A stretch of DNA of 64,000 bases from Blautia obeum ATCC 29174 (GCF_025147765.1 NZ_CP102265.1:1613001-1677000), one strand, 5' to 3'. Shown: positions 23,876 to 33,682, counted from the first letter of the stretch. The notes: generated by a model from the sequence alone, not told the origin. Numbers and translations are program-made.

Positions 23876-24886
23876 ATGATGGAGAAGATATTAACAATCA
23901 GTATTGCTGCATATAATGCTGAACTCGATATTAAAAGATGCTTGGACTCATTTATAAGTACTAATGTACTTGAGGAATTAGAACTTATTGTAGTTAATGA
24001 TGGATCGAAAGATAATACATTGAATGTTGCGAAGCAATACGAAAAAAAATATCCAGGAATTATTAAGGTAATTGATAAAAAAAATGGAGGACATGGATCA
24101 ACTATTAATGCTAGCATAAAAGAGGCAACTGGAAAATACTATAAAATTGTTGACTCGGATGATTGGATAGATCCAGAGGAATTGGAAAAATTAGTTTTTT
24201 GGTTAAGAAACAATGATGCGGATTTAGTGCTTACTCCTTATAAGTGCGTAAACGCTGATAAAATAGAAGATTTTGAATTAATATATCCTTATGATGCAAT
24301 GATGGAAATAAAAAAAATCACTAATATAGAGAAAAAATCTAATATTATAGTCTATATGCATTCAACAACATTTAAAAAAGAAGTAATAAAGAGAATGGGG
24401 CCAATTATAGACGAAAATTGTTTTTATGTTGATTTAGAGTATACAATATTTCCACTGTATTATATAAAGAATTTCGTATGTTTAGATTATATTGTATATC
24501 AGTATCTCTTAGGAACTGATGAGCAAAGTATGAATATTAAAAATATGATTAAAAGAAGAAATCAGCACTTAAAAGTAGTGACACGAATTATCAATTATTA
24601 TTCAGATAAAAAGAGAACATTAAAGGAGCCGGTACAAGAAATAATTCTAAATAGAATTCATTCAGCTATTTTAAGTCAATATAAAATATATGCTAATATG
24701 GAACCAAAAGAAAGCATTGCAGAAGTTAAAAAATTTGATATGTGGTTGAAACAATTTCCAGAATTATATACAGGTGCACAAGGAAGATTTATGAAAATAA
24801 TATACCTTAATCGTGCAACGCGATTTATGTTTTATGCCCCAATTATAAGAATACTGAAAATTATGCATTTGGAGCCAAAAATATGA
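23876..24886 (+). CDS. Family 2 glycosyltransferase
   Basis: 336 residues. The GT-A motifs are ISIAAYNAELDIKRCLDSF, VVNDGSKDNT and KIVDSDDWIDPEE. The N-terminal part resembles the preceding GT2 but the C-termini differ, so they are paralogues rather than a recent duplication. Two adjacent ATG codons (23876 and 23879) are possible starts after AAGAGGTG. It overlaps the polymerase gene by 4 nt. Confidence 0.87.
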   Translation: MMEKILTISIAAYNAELDIKRCLDSFISTNVLEELELIVVNDGSKDNTLNVAKQYEKKYPGIIKVIDKKNGGHGSTINASIKEATGKYYKIVDSDDWIDPEELEKLVFWLRNNDADLVLTPYKCVNADKIEDFELIYPYDAMMEIKKITNIEKKSNIIVYMHSTTFKKEVIKRMGPIIDENCFYVDLEYTIFPLYYIKNFVCLDYIVYQYLLGTDEQSMNIKNMIKRRNQHLKVVTRIINYYSDKKRTLKEPVQEIILNRIHSAILSQYKIYANMEPKESIAEVKKFDMWLKQFPELYTGAQGRFMKIIYLNRATRFMFYAPIIRILKIMHLEPKI

Positions 24887-26049
24887 ATGACAGAAAAAAA
24901 GTATATTATTTTAAAAAAAAGGAGATCCCATATTTTATTGCATATTTTCTAATGGCATTTTCGAATGTTGTAATTGCTAATTCATATTTGTTTGGCGAAA
25001 ACAGATATGATATTTGTGTGTTTGTACAGTATATATCGTGCATATTGTTTATAGTAGCACTATGCACAGGAAAATACAAATTAAGAGATTTAATAGTGCG
25101 TGGATTAATTGGTATCATCGTCATTTTTATTACAATTAATTTACGTAGTACGGAATTTGGTGTGTATTCTTTGGCAATCATAGCATCTTTAAATATTGAT
25201 TCAAAAAGAATAGTAAGATTTAATGTGATTAGTAATATATGTTTTATTGTAAGTGTAGTTTTACCAGCCTTAATTGGAATCATACCCAATGATATTTATA
25301 TACATGAAGGAAAAAAAGCGTATGCATTAGGATTTTCATATTATTCAAATATCCCTTATATGGTGTTGGTAGTTACATTAGCATTATTTTGGTTGGCAAA
25401 TTCGCAAAAAAAGGAAAAAATTGTATTGATAACTAGTATACCAATTCAGATATTGATATATAAAGTAAGTACTACAAGATTGGTTTTAGGGATATATTGT
25501 GTGTTTATGGTAGCGGTTTTATTATCAAGATTATTAAATACAAATAAAAAGCATAAAGTGTTAATATTTTTTTCTGCGATTATGTTTCCGTGTGCTGCTA
25601 TAATTACATTTTTGATATCAATTTATTACACTAAAAATAGTTTCTTTATGACTTTAAATAAATTGCTTAATAATAGACTTGAGTTTAATGCAAGAGCTTT
25701 TCGTATGTATAATATTAGTATCGGAGGGCAAAAAATTATAACTTCAAATGGTGGATTTGATGCAGATTATGTAAATCATTATTTTTATGTGGATAGTGGT
25801 TACGTATATACTTTAATTAGTTATGGAATAATTTTTTTCATTATTTTGATATTTTTATATTCCTTCCTGTTTCAAAAAGCTGTTAGAGATAATGAGTTTA
25901 AATTAGCAATTTGGTGTCTTGTAATATGTATTTTTTCTGTGATTAATAATATTATGTTAAAAATTTCAATTAATCCACTTCCTATTTTAGCTTTAGATGC
26001 GTTTACTAAGTGGAATGCAGGAAAAAAAACAAAAGTTAGATTGGAATAA
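24883..26049 (+). CDS. Wzy-like polysaccharide repeat-unit polymerase
   Basis: 388 residues with about ten hydrophobic segments along the whole chain, short polar loops and a longer extracellular loop near residues 255-305, the topology of Wzy/O-antigen polymerases. Sequence conservation in this class is low, so the call rests on topology and neighbours (three GT2 genes before, Wzx after). It would join repeat units on undecaprenyl pyrophosphate at the outer face of the membrane. It is translationally coupled to the upstream GT2 by ATGA. Confidence 0.75.
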   Translation: MNDRKKVYYFKKKEIPYFIAYFLMAFSNVVIANSYLFGENRYDICVFVQYISCILFIVALCTGKYKLRDLIVRGLIGIIVIFITINLRSTEFGVYSLAIIASLNIDSKRIVRFNVISNICFIVSVVLPALIGIIPNDIYIHEGKKAYALGFSYYSNIPYMVLVVTLALFWLANSQKKEKIVLITSIPIQILIYKVSTTRLVLGIYCVFMVAVLLSRLLNTNKKHKVLIFFSAIMFPCAAIITFLISIYYTKNSFFMTLNKLLNNRLEFNARAFRMYNISIGGQKIITSNGGFDADYVNHYFYVDSGYVYTLISYGIIFFIILIFLYSFLFQKAVRDNEFKLAIWCLVICIFSVINNIMLKISINPLPILALDAFTKWNAGKKTKVRLE

Positions 26050-26215
26050 AAATCGATTAAAACAGGTAATGTCTATGTTGATTGATAAACTAAGGTAATT
26101 TGTAATATTAATTATAAAAGATTTGAGTTAGATGAAAATGAGACATGGGGAAAGCAGAAAACATAACTTTGATTTTTGGTGATAAATTTAAAAATGTTAT
26201 AAGGAATTAGTATAT

Positions 26216-27670
26216 ATGTCAAATAGTAAAAAAATAGCACAGACAAGTATAAAAAAGAACTATATATATAATACAATATATCAGGTGCTTTCATTAATAA
26301 CGCCATTGATCACAGCTCCATACATATCTAGAGTTTTAGGATCAAGTGGTGTTGGGATTTATAGTTATACAAACTCAATCGTGACATATTTTACATTATT
26401 TGCAGCTTTGGGAACAGCTTCCTATGGGCAGCGAGAAATAGCAATGCACCGGAATGATTCGAAAGCATCGTCTAAGTTATTTTGGGAGATTGAATTTCTA
26501 TCAATTACAACAACAGCGGTTTCTTTAATAATTTGGCTGATTTGGATTTGCGTATCAACACAGTATACAGCTGTTTATGGCGTGCTAACATTATCAGTTT
26601 TAGCGGTTGCCTTTGATATATCTTGGTATTTTGGTGGGTTTGAAAAGTTCAAGTATATTGTTATTCGAAATACAGTGGTAAAGATTACAGGAATTGCATT
26701 ACTTTTTCTATTTGTAAAAAAGGAGACAGATATCCTTTTATATGTATGTATTATGGCGGCAACAGGATTAATCGGTAATATTTCGATGTGGACTTATCTG
26801 CCAAAATTGTTGTCCAAAGTAGATTTTAAGACACTTCACCCATTTAAAGTGCATTTAAAACAGACTTTCTTATACTTTATACCTACTATTGCGACATCGG
26901 TATACACTGTTCTGGATAAAACAATGATTGGTGCAATTACAAATTCAGAAGAACTGAATGGATATTATGAACAGGCAACGAAAATTATTCGTATGGTAGA
27001 GAGTCTGCTTTTTTCGTTGAATACGGTAATGGTTTCGAGACAGTCTTATCTTTTTGCAGAGGGAAAGACTGATGAAATTAAGGAAAAAATTGATAAGAGT
27101 TTTGAATTCCTTTTTGCACTTGCAGTGCCATTTATGTTTGGAATTTGGGGAGTAGCAGAAAATTTTGTTCCTTGGTTTTTTGGTAATGGTTACAAGCCTG
27201 TAGTTATGCTTTTGTACCTTATGAGTCCATTACCATTGGTGATTTGTATCAGTAACATCATGGGATCTCAATATTTAACCCCTTCGGGGCAACGTGCTAG
27301 GAGCTCTAAAGGAATTATTGTAGGTGCTATAACAAATTTTATATTGAATTTAATATTGATACATAAATTTGGTGCAAACGGTGCTACAATTGCTAGCCTT
27401 GCTGCTGAATGTGTAATTAGCGTTGTTTATGTTCACATGAGCAAAGAATTTATAAACTGGCACCAGATATGGAATGCTCTTTATAAAAAACTGATTGCTG
27501 GTTTTGTGATGTTTTTGGGAGTGTTGTTTTTGGGAAAAGGATATCAGGGAAATATAATAATTTCCATGGTTCAGGTCGTGCTAGGTGCAGTGATATATGG
27601 AATCATGTTAATTGTACTCAAGGATAAAGTCATATATGACGCATTTAGAACGATAAAAAGAAGGGAATGA
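26216..27670 (+). CDS. Wzx-like oligosaccharide flippase
   Basis: 484 residues with 12-14 predicted membrane helices; MOP-superfamily polysaccharide transporter. The N-terminus (SLITPLITAPYISRVLGSSG, VGIYSYTNSI) is characteristic of the family. It moves the lipid-linked repeat unit across the cytoplasmic membrane for the Wzy-like polymerase. A 166-nt AT-rich gap without obvious features precedes it, and the RBS is weak (AAGGAATT). Confidence 0.92.
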   Translation: MSNSKKIAQTSIKKNYIYNTIYQVLSLITPLITAPYISRVLGSSGVGIYSYTNSIVTYFTLFAALGTASYGQREIAMHRNDSKASSKLFWEIEFLSITTTAVSLIIWLIWICVSTQYTAVYGVLTLSVLAVAFDISWYFGGFEKFKYIVIRNTVVKITGIALLFLFVKKETDILLYVCIMAATGLIGNISMWTYLPKLLSKVDFKTLHPFKVHLKQTFLYFIPTIATSVYTVLDKTMIGAITNSEELNGYYEQATKIIRMVESLLFSLNTVMVSRQSYLFAEGKTDEIKEKIDKSFEFLFALAVPFMFGIWGVAENFVPWFFGNGYKPVVMLLYLMSPLPLVICISNIMGSQYLTPSGQRARSSKGIIVGAITNFILNLILIHKFGANGATIASLAAECVISVVYVHMSKEFINWHQIWNALYKKLIAGFVMFLGVLFLGKGYQGNIIISMVQVVLGAVIYGIMLIVLKDKVIYDAFRTIKRRE

Positions 27671-27679
27671 CTAATTAAA

Positions 27680-28633
27680 ATGGTTGATTTGAACATAGAA
27701 TTACCGAAGGGATTTCTTGAGGAAGAAGTTCGGTGTGGATATACTGTTACACGAAAGATGAAAGAAGTTTGGGCAGTGGAATTGGATTTGCTGAAAGAAT
27801 TCAAACGTGTTTGCAATAAATATGATTTAAAATATTGTGCAGATGGAGGAACATTACTCGGTGCAATTAGGCATCAAGGATTTATTCCTTGGGATGATGA
27901 CCTGGATATCGCTATGCTTAGAAAGGATTTTGAAAAACTAAATGAAGTTGCACCAGCGGAATTTAAAAAACCGTATTTCTGGCAGACAGAAGAAACTGAT
28001 AAAGGATCAGCTAGAGGACATGCACAGTTAAGAAATTCAGATACAACAGGTATTATTAAAAATGAATACGAACATCAAAGAAACAATAACTTTAATCAGG
28101 GAATCTTTATTGATATATTTCCATTTGATACAGTTATAGATTCTGAGGAAAAGCTAGCTGAACAAGATTTAAAAAGAATGAAATTACTTACAAAATACAG
28201 AGAAACATTGGATTCAGATGATTTCTTTTGCTTTAAGCCATGGATTGATGAGTCGGGAAAAAGACATTTTAATCTAAAAAAAGTATTGCGGCATTTTAAG
28301 CATAAGTTGTTAAAAGATTCTTATGTACCAATATACAATCAATTTATAAATGAAATTACAAAGTATGACACTATCGATGATTCTAAATATGTAGCAGATT
28401 TGTGTATGCCATTATCACTTAATCGGATTAGACGATTTCGGTCAGATTTTGACAATTTGAAAGAAGTTGATTTTGAATTTCTCAAAATTCCTGTTTTTGT
28501 AAACTACGATCGTAATCTGAGAATGTTATATGGCAATGATTATATGAAACCTGTTAATACAAATAGTGAACATGGCGGATTGATTCTAGATACTGATAAG
28601 TCATATAAATGGTACCTTGAAAAACGTAGATGA
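27680..28633 (+). CDS. LicD-family phosphotransferase
   Basis: 317 residues. The LicD hallmark is clear: a Cys-Ala-Asp-Gly-Gly-Thr loop (YCADGGTLLGAIRHQGFIPW) followed by DDDLDIAML. LicD enzymes are nucleotidyltransferase-fold proteins that transfer phosphocholine, or other phosphoryl-polyols, from a CDP-activated donor to glycans. A cytidylyltransferase gene follows directly, so a CDP-linked substituent on the polysaccharide is likely; its identity is unknown. It lies 9 nt after the flippase gene. Confidence 0.9.
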   Translation: MVDLNIELPKGFLEEEVRCGYTVTRKMKEVWAVELDLLKEFKRVCNKYDLKYCADGGTLLGAIRHQGFIPWDDDLDIAMLRKDFEKLNEVAPAEFKKPYFWQTEETDKGSARGHAQLRNSDTTGIIKNEYEHQRNNNFNQGIFIDIFPFDTVIDSEEKLAEQDLKRMKLLTKYRETLDSDDFFCFKPWIDESGKRHFNLKKVLRHFKHKLLKDSYVPIYNQFINEITKYDTIDDSKYVADLCMPLSLNRIRRFRSDFDNLKEVDFEFLKIPVFVNYDRNLRMLYGNDYMKPVNTNSEHGGLILDTDKSYKWYLEKRR

Positions 28634-28674
28634 TATTTTGACATTTTATAAGAGAATGTATAGGAGAAAACAAA

Positions 28675-29394
28675 ATGAATGTTGCAGTTTTAACAGCAGG
28701 TGGTATTGGAAGTAGAGCACACCAAGATCTTCCAAAACAATTCTTAACAGTTGAAAATAAGCCAATTCTCATATATACACTTGAAGCATTTCAACAGCAT
28801 CCAAGTATTGATGAAATATATGTTTCATGTCTTGATGGATGGAGTGCTGTACTTGAAGCATATGCAAAGCAGTTTAATATTACAAAACTCAAGAGAATTG
28901 TTACAGGTGGCGCAACAGGTCAGGAATCTATTTATAATGGATTGAAGGCAATTAAAGAAGATAATGAAGAAACAAAAGATATTGTAGTAATAATTCATGA
29001 TGGTAATAGACCTATGTTGCCACAGGATGTTATTACAGATAATCTTGTAAAACAAAAATTGTTTGGGTCCGCTGTTACAGTGATTCCGACTACTGAAGTT
29101 GTATTTGTGTCAAAAGATGGAGAAGAATCTAATGTAGCACTGAATAGAGAAGAACTTTGGAGAACTCAAACGCCTCATTCGTACAGATTTGATGAATTAT
29201 GGACTGTTCATAATCAAGCGATTGAAGATGGGGTTATCAATATGGCAGCATCATGTTTGTTGATGCAGAAATATGGTTATACCACTTATTTTTCCAAAGG
29301 TTCAGAAAAAAACATAAAAATCACAACAGTAGAGGACATTGAAATTTTTAAAGCATTGCTAAGTGCAAAAAATGACGAGTGGATAAAAAAATGA
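28675..29394 (+). CDS. IspD-like cytidylyltransferase
   Basis: 239 residues. The N-terminal nucleotide-binding loop VLTAGGIGSRAHQDLPKQF and the conserved IIHDGNRPML and TQTPHSYRF segments place it in the IspD/TarI/Bcs1 family. In a polysaccharide cluster beside LicD and an SDR it more likely makes a CDP-polyol or CDP-sugar (ribitol-type by analogy) than the isoprenoid intermediate. It overlaps the next gene by 4 nt. Confidence 0.88.
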   Translation: MNVAVLTAGGIGSRAHQDLPKQFLTVENKPILIYTLEAFQQHPSIDEIYVSCLDGWSAVLEAYAKQFNITKLKRIVTGGATGQESIYNGLKAIKEDNEETKDIVVIIHDGNRPMLPQDVITDNLVKQKLFGSAVTVIPTTEVVFVSKDGEESNVALNREELWRTQTPHSYRFDELWTVHNQAIEDGVINMAASCLLMQKYGYTTYFSKGSEKNIKITTVEDIEIFKALLSAKNDEWIKK

Positions 29395-30398
29395 TGAATT
29401 TGAAAACAGAAGAAATAAAAGTAATAGCTGAGCTTCCATATAGTTGGGAAAAAATTAAAGATAAAACAATTCTAGTATCAGGTGGAACTGGTTTTATAGG
29501 CACAGCATTTGTTGATGTTATTAAATATCGAAATCAAAAATATAATGAGAACATAAAGGTAATTTCTTTTTCAAGAAGAGGCGGCGAATCAAGTGAATAT
29601 CTTGAATGTATAAAGGCAAATGTCAAGCAACCGTTACATTATGAAGGGAAAATAGACTATATTATACATTTGGCTTCTAACACTCACCCAAAACAATACG
29701 CAGAAGATCCTATTGGAACAATTATGACAAACATATATGGATGCGACAATTTGTTGAAGTTAGCAGTAGAGAAAAAGGCACGTTTTCTTTTAGCGTCTAG
29801 TGTAGAGATTTATGGACAAGGTACAGCAATTCCTATGAATGAAGAATATTGTGGATATATTGATTGTAACCTTGCGAGATCAGGATATAATGAAGCCAAA
29901 AGAACTTGTGAGGCGTTAACTCAGTCTTATCGTAGTGTCTTTGGAGTTAATGCTGTAATTGCAAGATTTGCTAGAGTGTTTGGGGCAGACAAAAAACATG
30001 ATACAAAGGCTATGAGTCAATTCATGGATAAAGCGGTTCTTGGAGAAGACATTATTTTAAAAAGTAAAGGACAGCAAAGATATTCGTATTGCTATATTGC
30101 AGATGCTGTAAGTGGACTACTTAAATTACTGTTGGATGGACAAGACGGTGAAGCATATAATATTTCTAATGACGATGATGGGCTAACATTAGGTGAATAT
30201 GCAGAATATATTGCATCATTGGCTAATTTAAAAGTGCGCTATGAAATAGAAAACAATGAAAGTGTATCTAAAGCGACTTTTGCACTTTTGGATACCCATA
30301 AGATTAAGAACATAGGATGGAAGCCTCAATACAGTGTTAAGGATGGGCTGAAACGAACTTATATGATTAAAAAAGAACAACTTACTAATGTGGATTAA
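29391..30398 (+). CDS. NAD-dependent epimerase/dehydratase (extended SDR)
   Basis: 335 residues from ATG 29391, which overlaps the previous stop as ATGA; an in-frame ATG 12 nt earlier is possible. The Rossmann motif is SGGTGFIGTAFVDV, and a Ser/Tyr/Lys triad is likely at SSVEIYG and SGYNEAKR. The substrate is unknown. Coupling to an IspD-like enzyme and proximity to LicD suggest it acts on the precursor or product of the CDP-linked donor. It is the last gene of the AT-rich cassette. Confidence 0.87.
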   Translation: MMNLKTEEIKVIAELPYSWEKIKDKTILVSGGTGFIGTAFVDVIKYRNQKYNENIKVISFSRRGGESSEYLECIKANVKQPLHYEGKIDYIIHLASNTHPKQYAEDPIGTIMTNIYGCDNLLKLAVEKKARFLLASSVEIYGQGTAIPMNEEYCGYIDCNLARSGYNEAKRTCEALTQSYRSVFGVNAVIARFARVFGADKKHDTKAMSQFMDKAVLGEDIILKSKGQQRYSYCYIADAVSGLLKLLLDGQDGEAYNISNDDDGLTLGEYAEYIASLANLKVRYEIENNESVSKATFALLDTHKIKNIGWKPQYSVKDGLKRTYMIKKEQLTNVD

Positions 30399-30452
30399 TT
30401 TGAAGTCAGAATAAAGATATCAGTTAATTTAAATCTAGAATAAAAAAGTCTA

Positions 30453-30461
30453 TGTTATAAT
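30453..30461 (+). promoter_or_regulatory. Extended -10 promoter before glf
   Basis: TGT-TATAAT, an extended -10 element without a convincing -35, 48 nt before the GTG start. It lies at the junction where base composition returns to that of the chromosome. Confidence 0.45.
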
Positions 30462-30509
30462 TGAGCAGAATGCTTGAACTAGAAATAGAATTAGAGGAGT
30501 GTATTTATT

Positions 30510-31625
30510 GTGTACAATTATTTAGTAGTTGGCTCTGGCCTTTATGGCGCAATCTTTGCTCATGAAGCTAAAAAAGCAGGAAAATCAGTGCTGGTGATTG
30601 ACAAACGTCCAAACATTGCCGGAAATATTTATACAGAGAAAATTGAAGGAATTAATGTACATAAGTATGGTGCACATATTTTCCATACAAATAACAAGAG
30701 AGTATGGGAATACATTACGCAGTTTGCGGAATTCAACAGATTTACGAATAGTCCTGTTGCTAATTATAAGGGTGAATTATATAGCCTTCCTTTTAATATG
30801 TATACTTTCAATAAGATGTGGGGAGTTGTAACACCAGAGGAAGCTTCAGTAAAGATTGAAGAGCAGCGTAAAGAAGCTGGTATTACAGAGCCAAAGAATC
30901 TGGAAGAGCAGGCAATTTCTTTGGTAGGTCGTGATATTTATGAAAAGTTGATCAAAGGTTATACAGAAAAACAGTGGGGGCGTGACTGTAAAGATCTACC
31001 GTCTTTTATTATTAAACGTCTCCCGGTACGTTTGACATTTGATAATAACTATTTTAACGCACTGTATCAGGGAATTCCGGTAGGTGGTTATACTAAGATG
31101 GTAGCAAATCTTCTGGATGGCATTGAAGTACGTTTGAATATGGATTATCTGGATAATAAAGCAGAGCTGGATGCACTGGCAGATAAAGTTGTATATACAG
31201 GTGCTATTGATGCATACTTTGATTATAAGCTGGGAACATTGGAATACCGTTCTGTTCGCTTTGAAACTGAAACACTTGATAAACCGAATTTCCAGGGAAA
31301 TGCGGCAGTTAATTATACAGATCGAGAAACACCATGGACAAGAATCATAGAGCATAAATGGTTTGAATTTGGTAAAGATGAAGATGGTAATGAACTTCCG
31401 AAAACAGTCATCAGTCGTGAATTCAGTTCTGAGTGGAAAACGGGAGATGAGCCGTATTATCCGGTAAATGACGAAAAGAATGGTGCACTTTATGCAGAGT
31501 ATAAGAAACTTGCTGGTGCTGAAGAAAAAGTAATCTTTGGCGGTCGACTTGGCGAATATAAGTATTATGATATGGATGCAGTTATTGCGTCTGCATTGGA
31601 TATGTGTGAGAAGGAATTACAGTAA
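30510..31625 (+). CDS. glf: UDP-galactopyranose mutase
   Basis: 371 residues, full length. The FAD-binding GSGLYGAIFAHEAKKAGKSV, NIAGNIYTE and HKYGAHIFHT segments are diagnostic. It converts UDP-galactopyranose to UDP-galactofuranose, so galactofuranose is probably part of the surface glycan. A GTG start (30510) is chosen from the conserved MYNYLVVGSG N-terminus and the RBS GAGGAG. Higher GC than the preceding genes suggests it belongs to the resident part of the locus. Confidence 0.95.
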   Translation: MYNYLVVGSGLYGAIFAHEAKKAGKSVLVIDKRPNIAGNIYTEKIEGINVHKYGAHIFHTNNKRVWEYITQFAEFNRFTNSPVANYKGELYSLPFNMYTFNKMWGVVTPEEASVKIEEQRKEAGITEPKNLEEQAISLVGRDIYEKLIKGYTEKQWGRDCKDLPSFIIKRLPVRLTFDNNYFNALYQGIPVGGYTKMVANLLDGIEVRLNMDYLDNKAELDALADKVVYTGAIDAYFDYKLGTLEYRSVRFETETLDKPNFQGNAAVNYTDRETPWTRIIEHKWFEFGKDEDGNELPKTVISREFSSEWKTGDEPYYPVNDEKNGALYAEYKKLAGAEEKVIFGGRLGEYKYYDMDAVIASALDMCEKELQ

Positions 31626-31644
31626 CAAAAGAAGGAGAATCTCC

Positions 31645-32547
31645 ATGCAAACAACATTACTTATCATGGCAGCCGGTATTGGATCACGATTCGGCGGTGG
31701 AATTAAACAGTTAGAGCCGGTAGATGAAACTGGACATATCATTATGGATTATTCGATTCATGATGCAATCGAAGCCGGATTTAACAAGGTGGTTTTTATT
31801 ATCCGTAAGGATATTGAGAATGAATTCAAAGAAGTCATTGGTGACAGAATTGCAGGTATCTGCAGCGAGCATAATGTGACTGTAGATTATGCTTTTCAGG
31901 ATATCAATGATATTCCGGGCGTTTTGCCGGAAGGCAGAACGAAACCGTGGGGAACGGGACAGGCTGTTCTTGCGGCGAAGGATGTGCTGACCACTCCGTT
32001 TATCGTGATCAATGCGGATGACTATTATGGAAAAGAAGGATTCCGTGCGGTTCATGAATATCTGGTAAATGGTGGTCAGTCCTGTATGGCTGGATTTGTT
32101 CTGAAGAATACTTTGTCTGATAATGGTGGAGTTACCCGTGGTATCTGCAAAATGGATGCGGAGAACAACCTGACGGAAGTTGTAGAAACAAAGAACATTA
32201 TTAAAACCACAGAAGGTGCGGAAGCAGATGGAATGAAATTAGATATTGATTCGCTGGTTTCCATGAATATGTGGGGACTTACTCCGGATTTCCTGAAAAC
32301 GCTGGAAGAGGGATTTAAAGAATTTTTTGAAAAAGAAGTTCCGGCAAATCCGCTGAAAGCAGAATATCTGATTCCGACATTTATCGGAGAATTGTTGTCA
32401 GAAGGAAAGATATCTGTGAAGGCGCTGCGCACCAATGACACCTGGTATGGAATGACTTACAAAGAAGATGTTGCAGCAGTAAAAGAAAGCTTCAGTAAGA
32501 TGCTGGAGAACGGTACATATAAGGGAGATTTATTCTCTGATCTGTAA
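31645..32547 (+). CDS. Sugar-phosphate nucleotidyltransferase-like protein
   Basis: 300 residues from ATG 31645, which has GAAGGAG upstream; longer in-frame starts lie inside glf. The N-terminal MAAGIGSRFGGGIKQLEPV is a nucleotidyltransferase signature, and the acidic metal site is INADDYYGKEG. It probably activates a sugar-1-phosphate to an NDP-sugar. Neither nucleotide nor sugar can be read from the sequence. It is 19 nt after glf and ends the locus. Confidence 0.88.
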   Translation: MQTTLLIMAAGIGSRFGGGIKQLEPVDETGHIIMDYSIHDAIEAGFNKVVFIIRKDIENEFKEVIGDRIAGICSEHNVTVDYAFQDINDIPGVLPEGRTKPWGTGQAVLAAKDVLTTPFIVINADDYYGKEGFRAVHEYLVNGGQSCMAGFVLKNTLSDNGGVTRGICKMDAENNLTEVVETKNIIKTTEGAEADGMKLDIDSLVSMNMWGLTPDFLKTLEEGFKEFFEKEVPANPLKAEYLIPTFIGELLSEGKISVKALRTNDTWYGMTYKEDVAAVKESFSKMLENGTYKGDLFSDL

Positions 32548-32553
32548 GGCATG

Positions 32554-32575
32554 TAGCCACGGGAAACCGTGGCTA
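32554..32575 (+). terminator. Hairpin ending polysaccharide locus
   Basis: TAGCCACGG, GAAA tetraloop, CCGTGGCTA: a perfect 9-bp stem, but only a short T run follows. A variant copy lies at 33661-33682. Confidence 0.7.
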
Positions 32576-32599
32576 TTGTGCTATCTGGCAAAAACTCAA

Positions 32600-32628
32600 T
32601 TGACATTCTTAGCCCATTTTGTTATATT
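32600..32628 (+). promoter_or_regulatory. Promoter for Rpn-family gene
   Basis: Consensus TTGACA (-35), 17-nt spacer, TATATT (-10, 32623-32628). The leader to the gene is about 140 nt and contains a small TAACCG/CGGTTA hairpin. Confidence 0.65.
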
Positions 32629-32772
32629 AAAATTACATATCTGGGAAAGTTCTTTAACCGTTCGGTTATCTAATCCCCATATGAAAAAATAAGAAAATAT
32701 GGCGGAGAGGATAAGGCGGGACATGTAAGATATCGGCATTCTTCTTTGCCATCATAAGAAGGGAGAATGTGG

Positions 32773-33639
32773 ATGCAGAGAAGAAAACTGGAAGAATTGA
32801 GTCTGATGGATGATTTCCTGTTTAATGCAATGCTGACTCATCCGGAAACAGGAGAGAAGTTTACCAATAAGATTCTGAAGCTGTTATTTAATCGTGAGTT
32901 CAAAAATCTGAGGGTAAGTGTACAGAAGGTTTATGCAGGGATGAATACAGATTTGCGAGGTGCAAGGTTAGATGTCTGTATTGAAGGAGATTGTGTAAGC
33001 ATTGAAGGTGATGAGATCCCTTCGGTATATGATGTGGAACCGGATCAGAACAATAAGGCAAAAGATATTGCGGCGTTTCCAAGGCGGTCAAGATTCTGTC
33101 ATGCAATCATTGACAGCAGGAGCCTGAAATCTGGAGAAGATTTTGGTAAGCTGAAGCAGGTATACGTCATCTTTATCTGTAATTATGATCCGTTTGGTTA
33201 TGACAGAGTATTGTATACGATAAAGAACCGGTGTCTGGAAGAACCAGAGATGAATTATGATGATGGTGCTGAAACTATTGTGTTGTATACAAAAGGAACA
33301 AAGGGAACGATATCAGAAGGACTCAGACAGTTTTTGAATTACATGGAGAATACGGACCAGAATAATGCAGTGAATGAAGATTTGAAGGACATCCAGAAAA
33401 TGGTGGATGTAGTCAAGCGAGACGGGGAGGTGTCATTACAGTATATGAAGAGTTTTGAACATGATCAGTTGATGTATGCGCAGGGTGAAGCTGCTGGACG
33501 TGAAGATGGACTTAGAGCAGGGCGTCTGGCAGAAATAAAAAACACAGAACGTGAAAAGAAGCGTGCTGATATGGCGCAGAGCCGGATTAAGGAATTAGAG
33601 GCAGAACTGAAGAAATATAGGAAAAAAACTACGGTGTAG
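32773..33639 (+). CDS. Rpn/PD-(D/E)XK nuclease-family putative transposase
   Basis: 288 residues from ATG 32773, which has GGGAG at proper spacing; ATG 32767 sits too close to it. The N-terminal LMDDFLFNAML and the nuclease core RGARLDVCIEG followed by YDVEPDQ match the PD-(D/E)XK family annotated as Rpn or putative transposase. The C-terminus is a charged coiled-coil-like helix (residues about 230-285). Rpn proteins promote RecA-independent recombination or act in phage defence; mobility is unproven. Hairpins of the same sequence flank the gene, and a damaged copy of its 3' part lies at 34437. Confidence 0.85.
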   Translation: MQRRKLEELSLMDDFLFNAMLTHPETGEKFTNKILKLLFNREFKNLRVSVQKVYAGMNTDLRGARLDVCIEGDCVSIEGDEIPSVYDVEPDQNNKAKDIAAFPRRSRFCHAIIDSRSLKSGEDFGKLKQVYVIFICNYDPFGYDRVLYTIKNRCLEEPEMNYDDGAETIVLYTKGTKGTISEGLRQFLNYMENTDQNNAVNEDLKDIQKMVDVVKRDGEVSLQYMKSFEHDQLMYAQGEAAGREDGLRAGRLAEIKNTEREKKRADMAQSRIKELEAELKKYRKKTTV

Positions 33640-33660
33640 GATAAGCTGTAACAAAGTAGA

Positions 33661-33682
33661 TAGCCATGGGAAACTGTGGCTA
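33661..33682 (+). terminator. Second copy of GAAA-loop hairpin
   Basis: TAGCCATGG, GAAA, CTGTGGCTA: the same hairpin as 32554-32575 with two changes that keep pairing as G-U. It lies 22 nt after the Rpn-family stop codon. Confidence 0.7.

Noticed and set aside
22840..24886. Recent tandem duplication of GT2 genes
   Set aside because: Only the N-terminal catalytic motifs agree; the C-terminal halves and nucleotide sequences differ too much.
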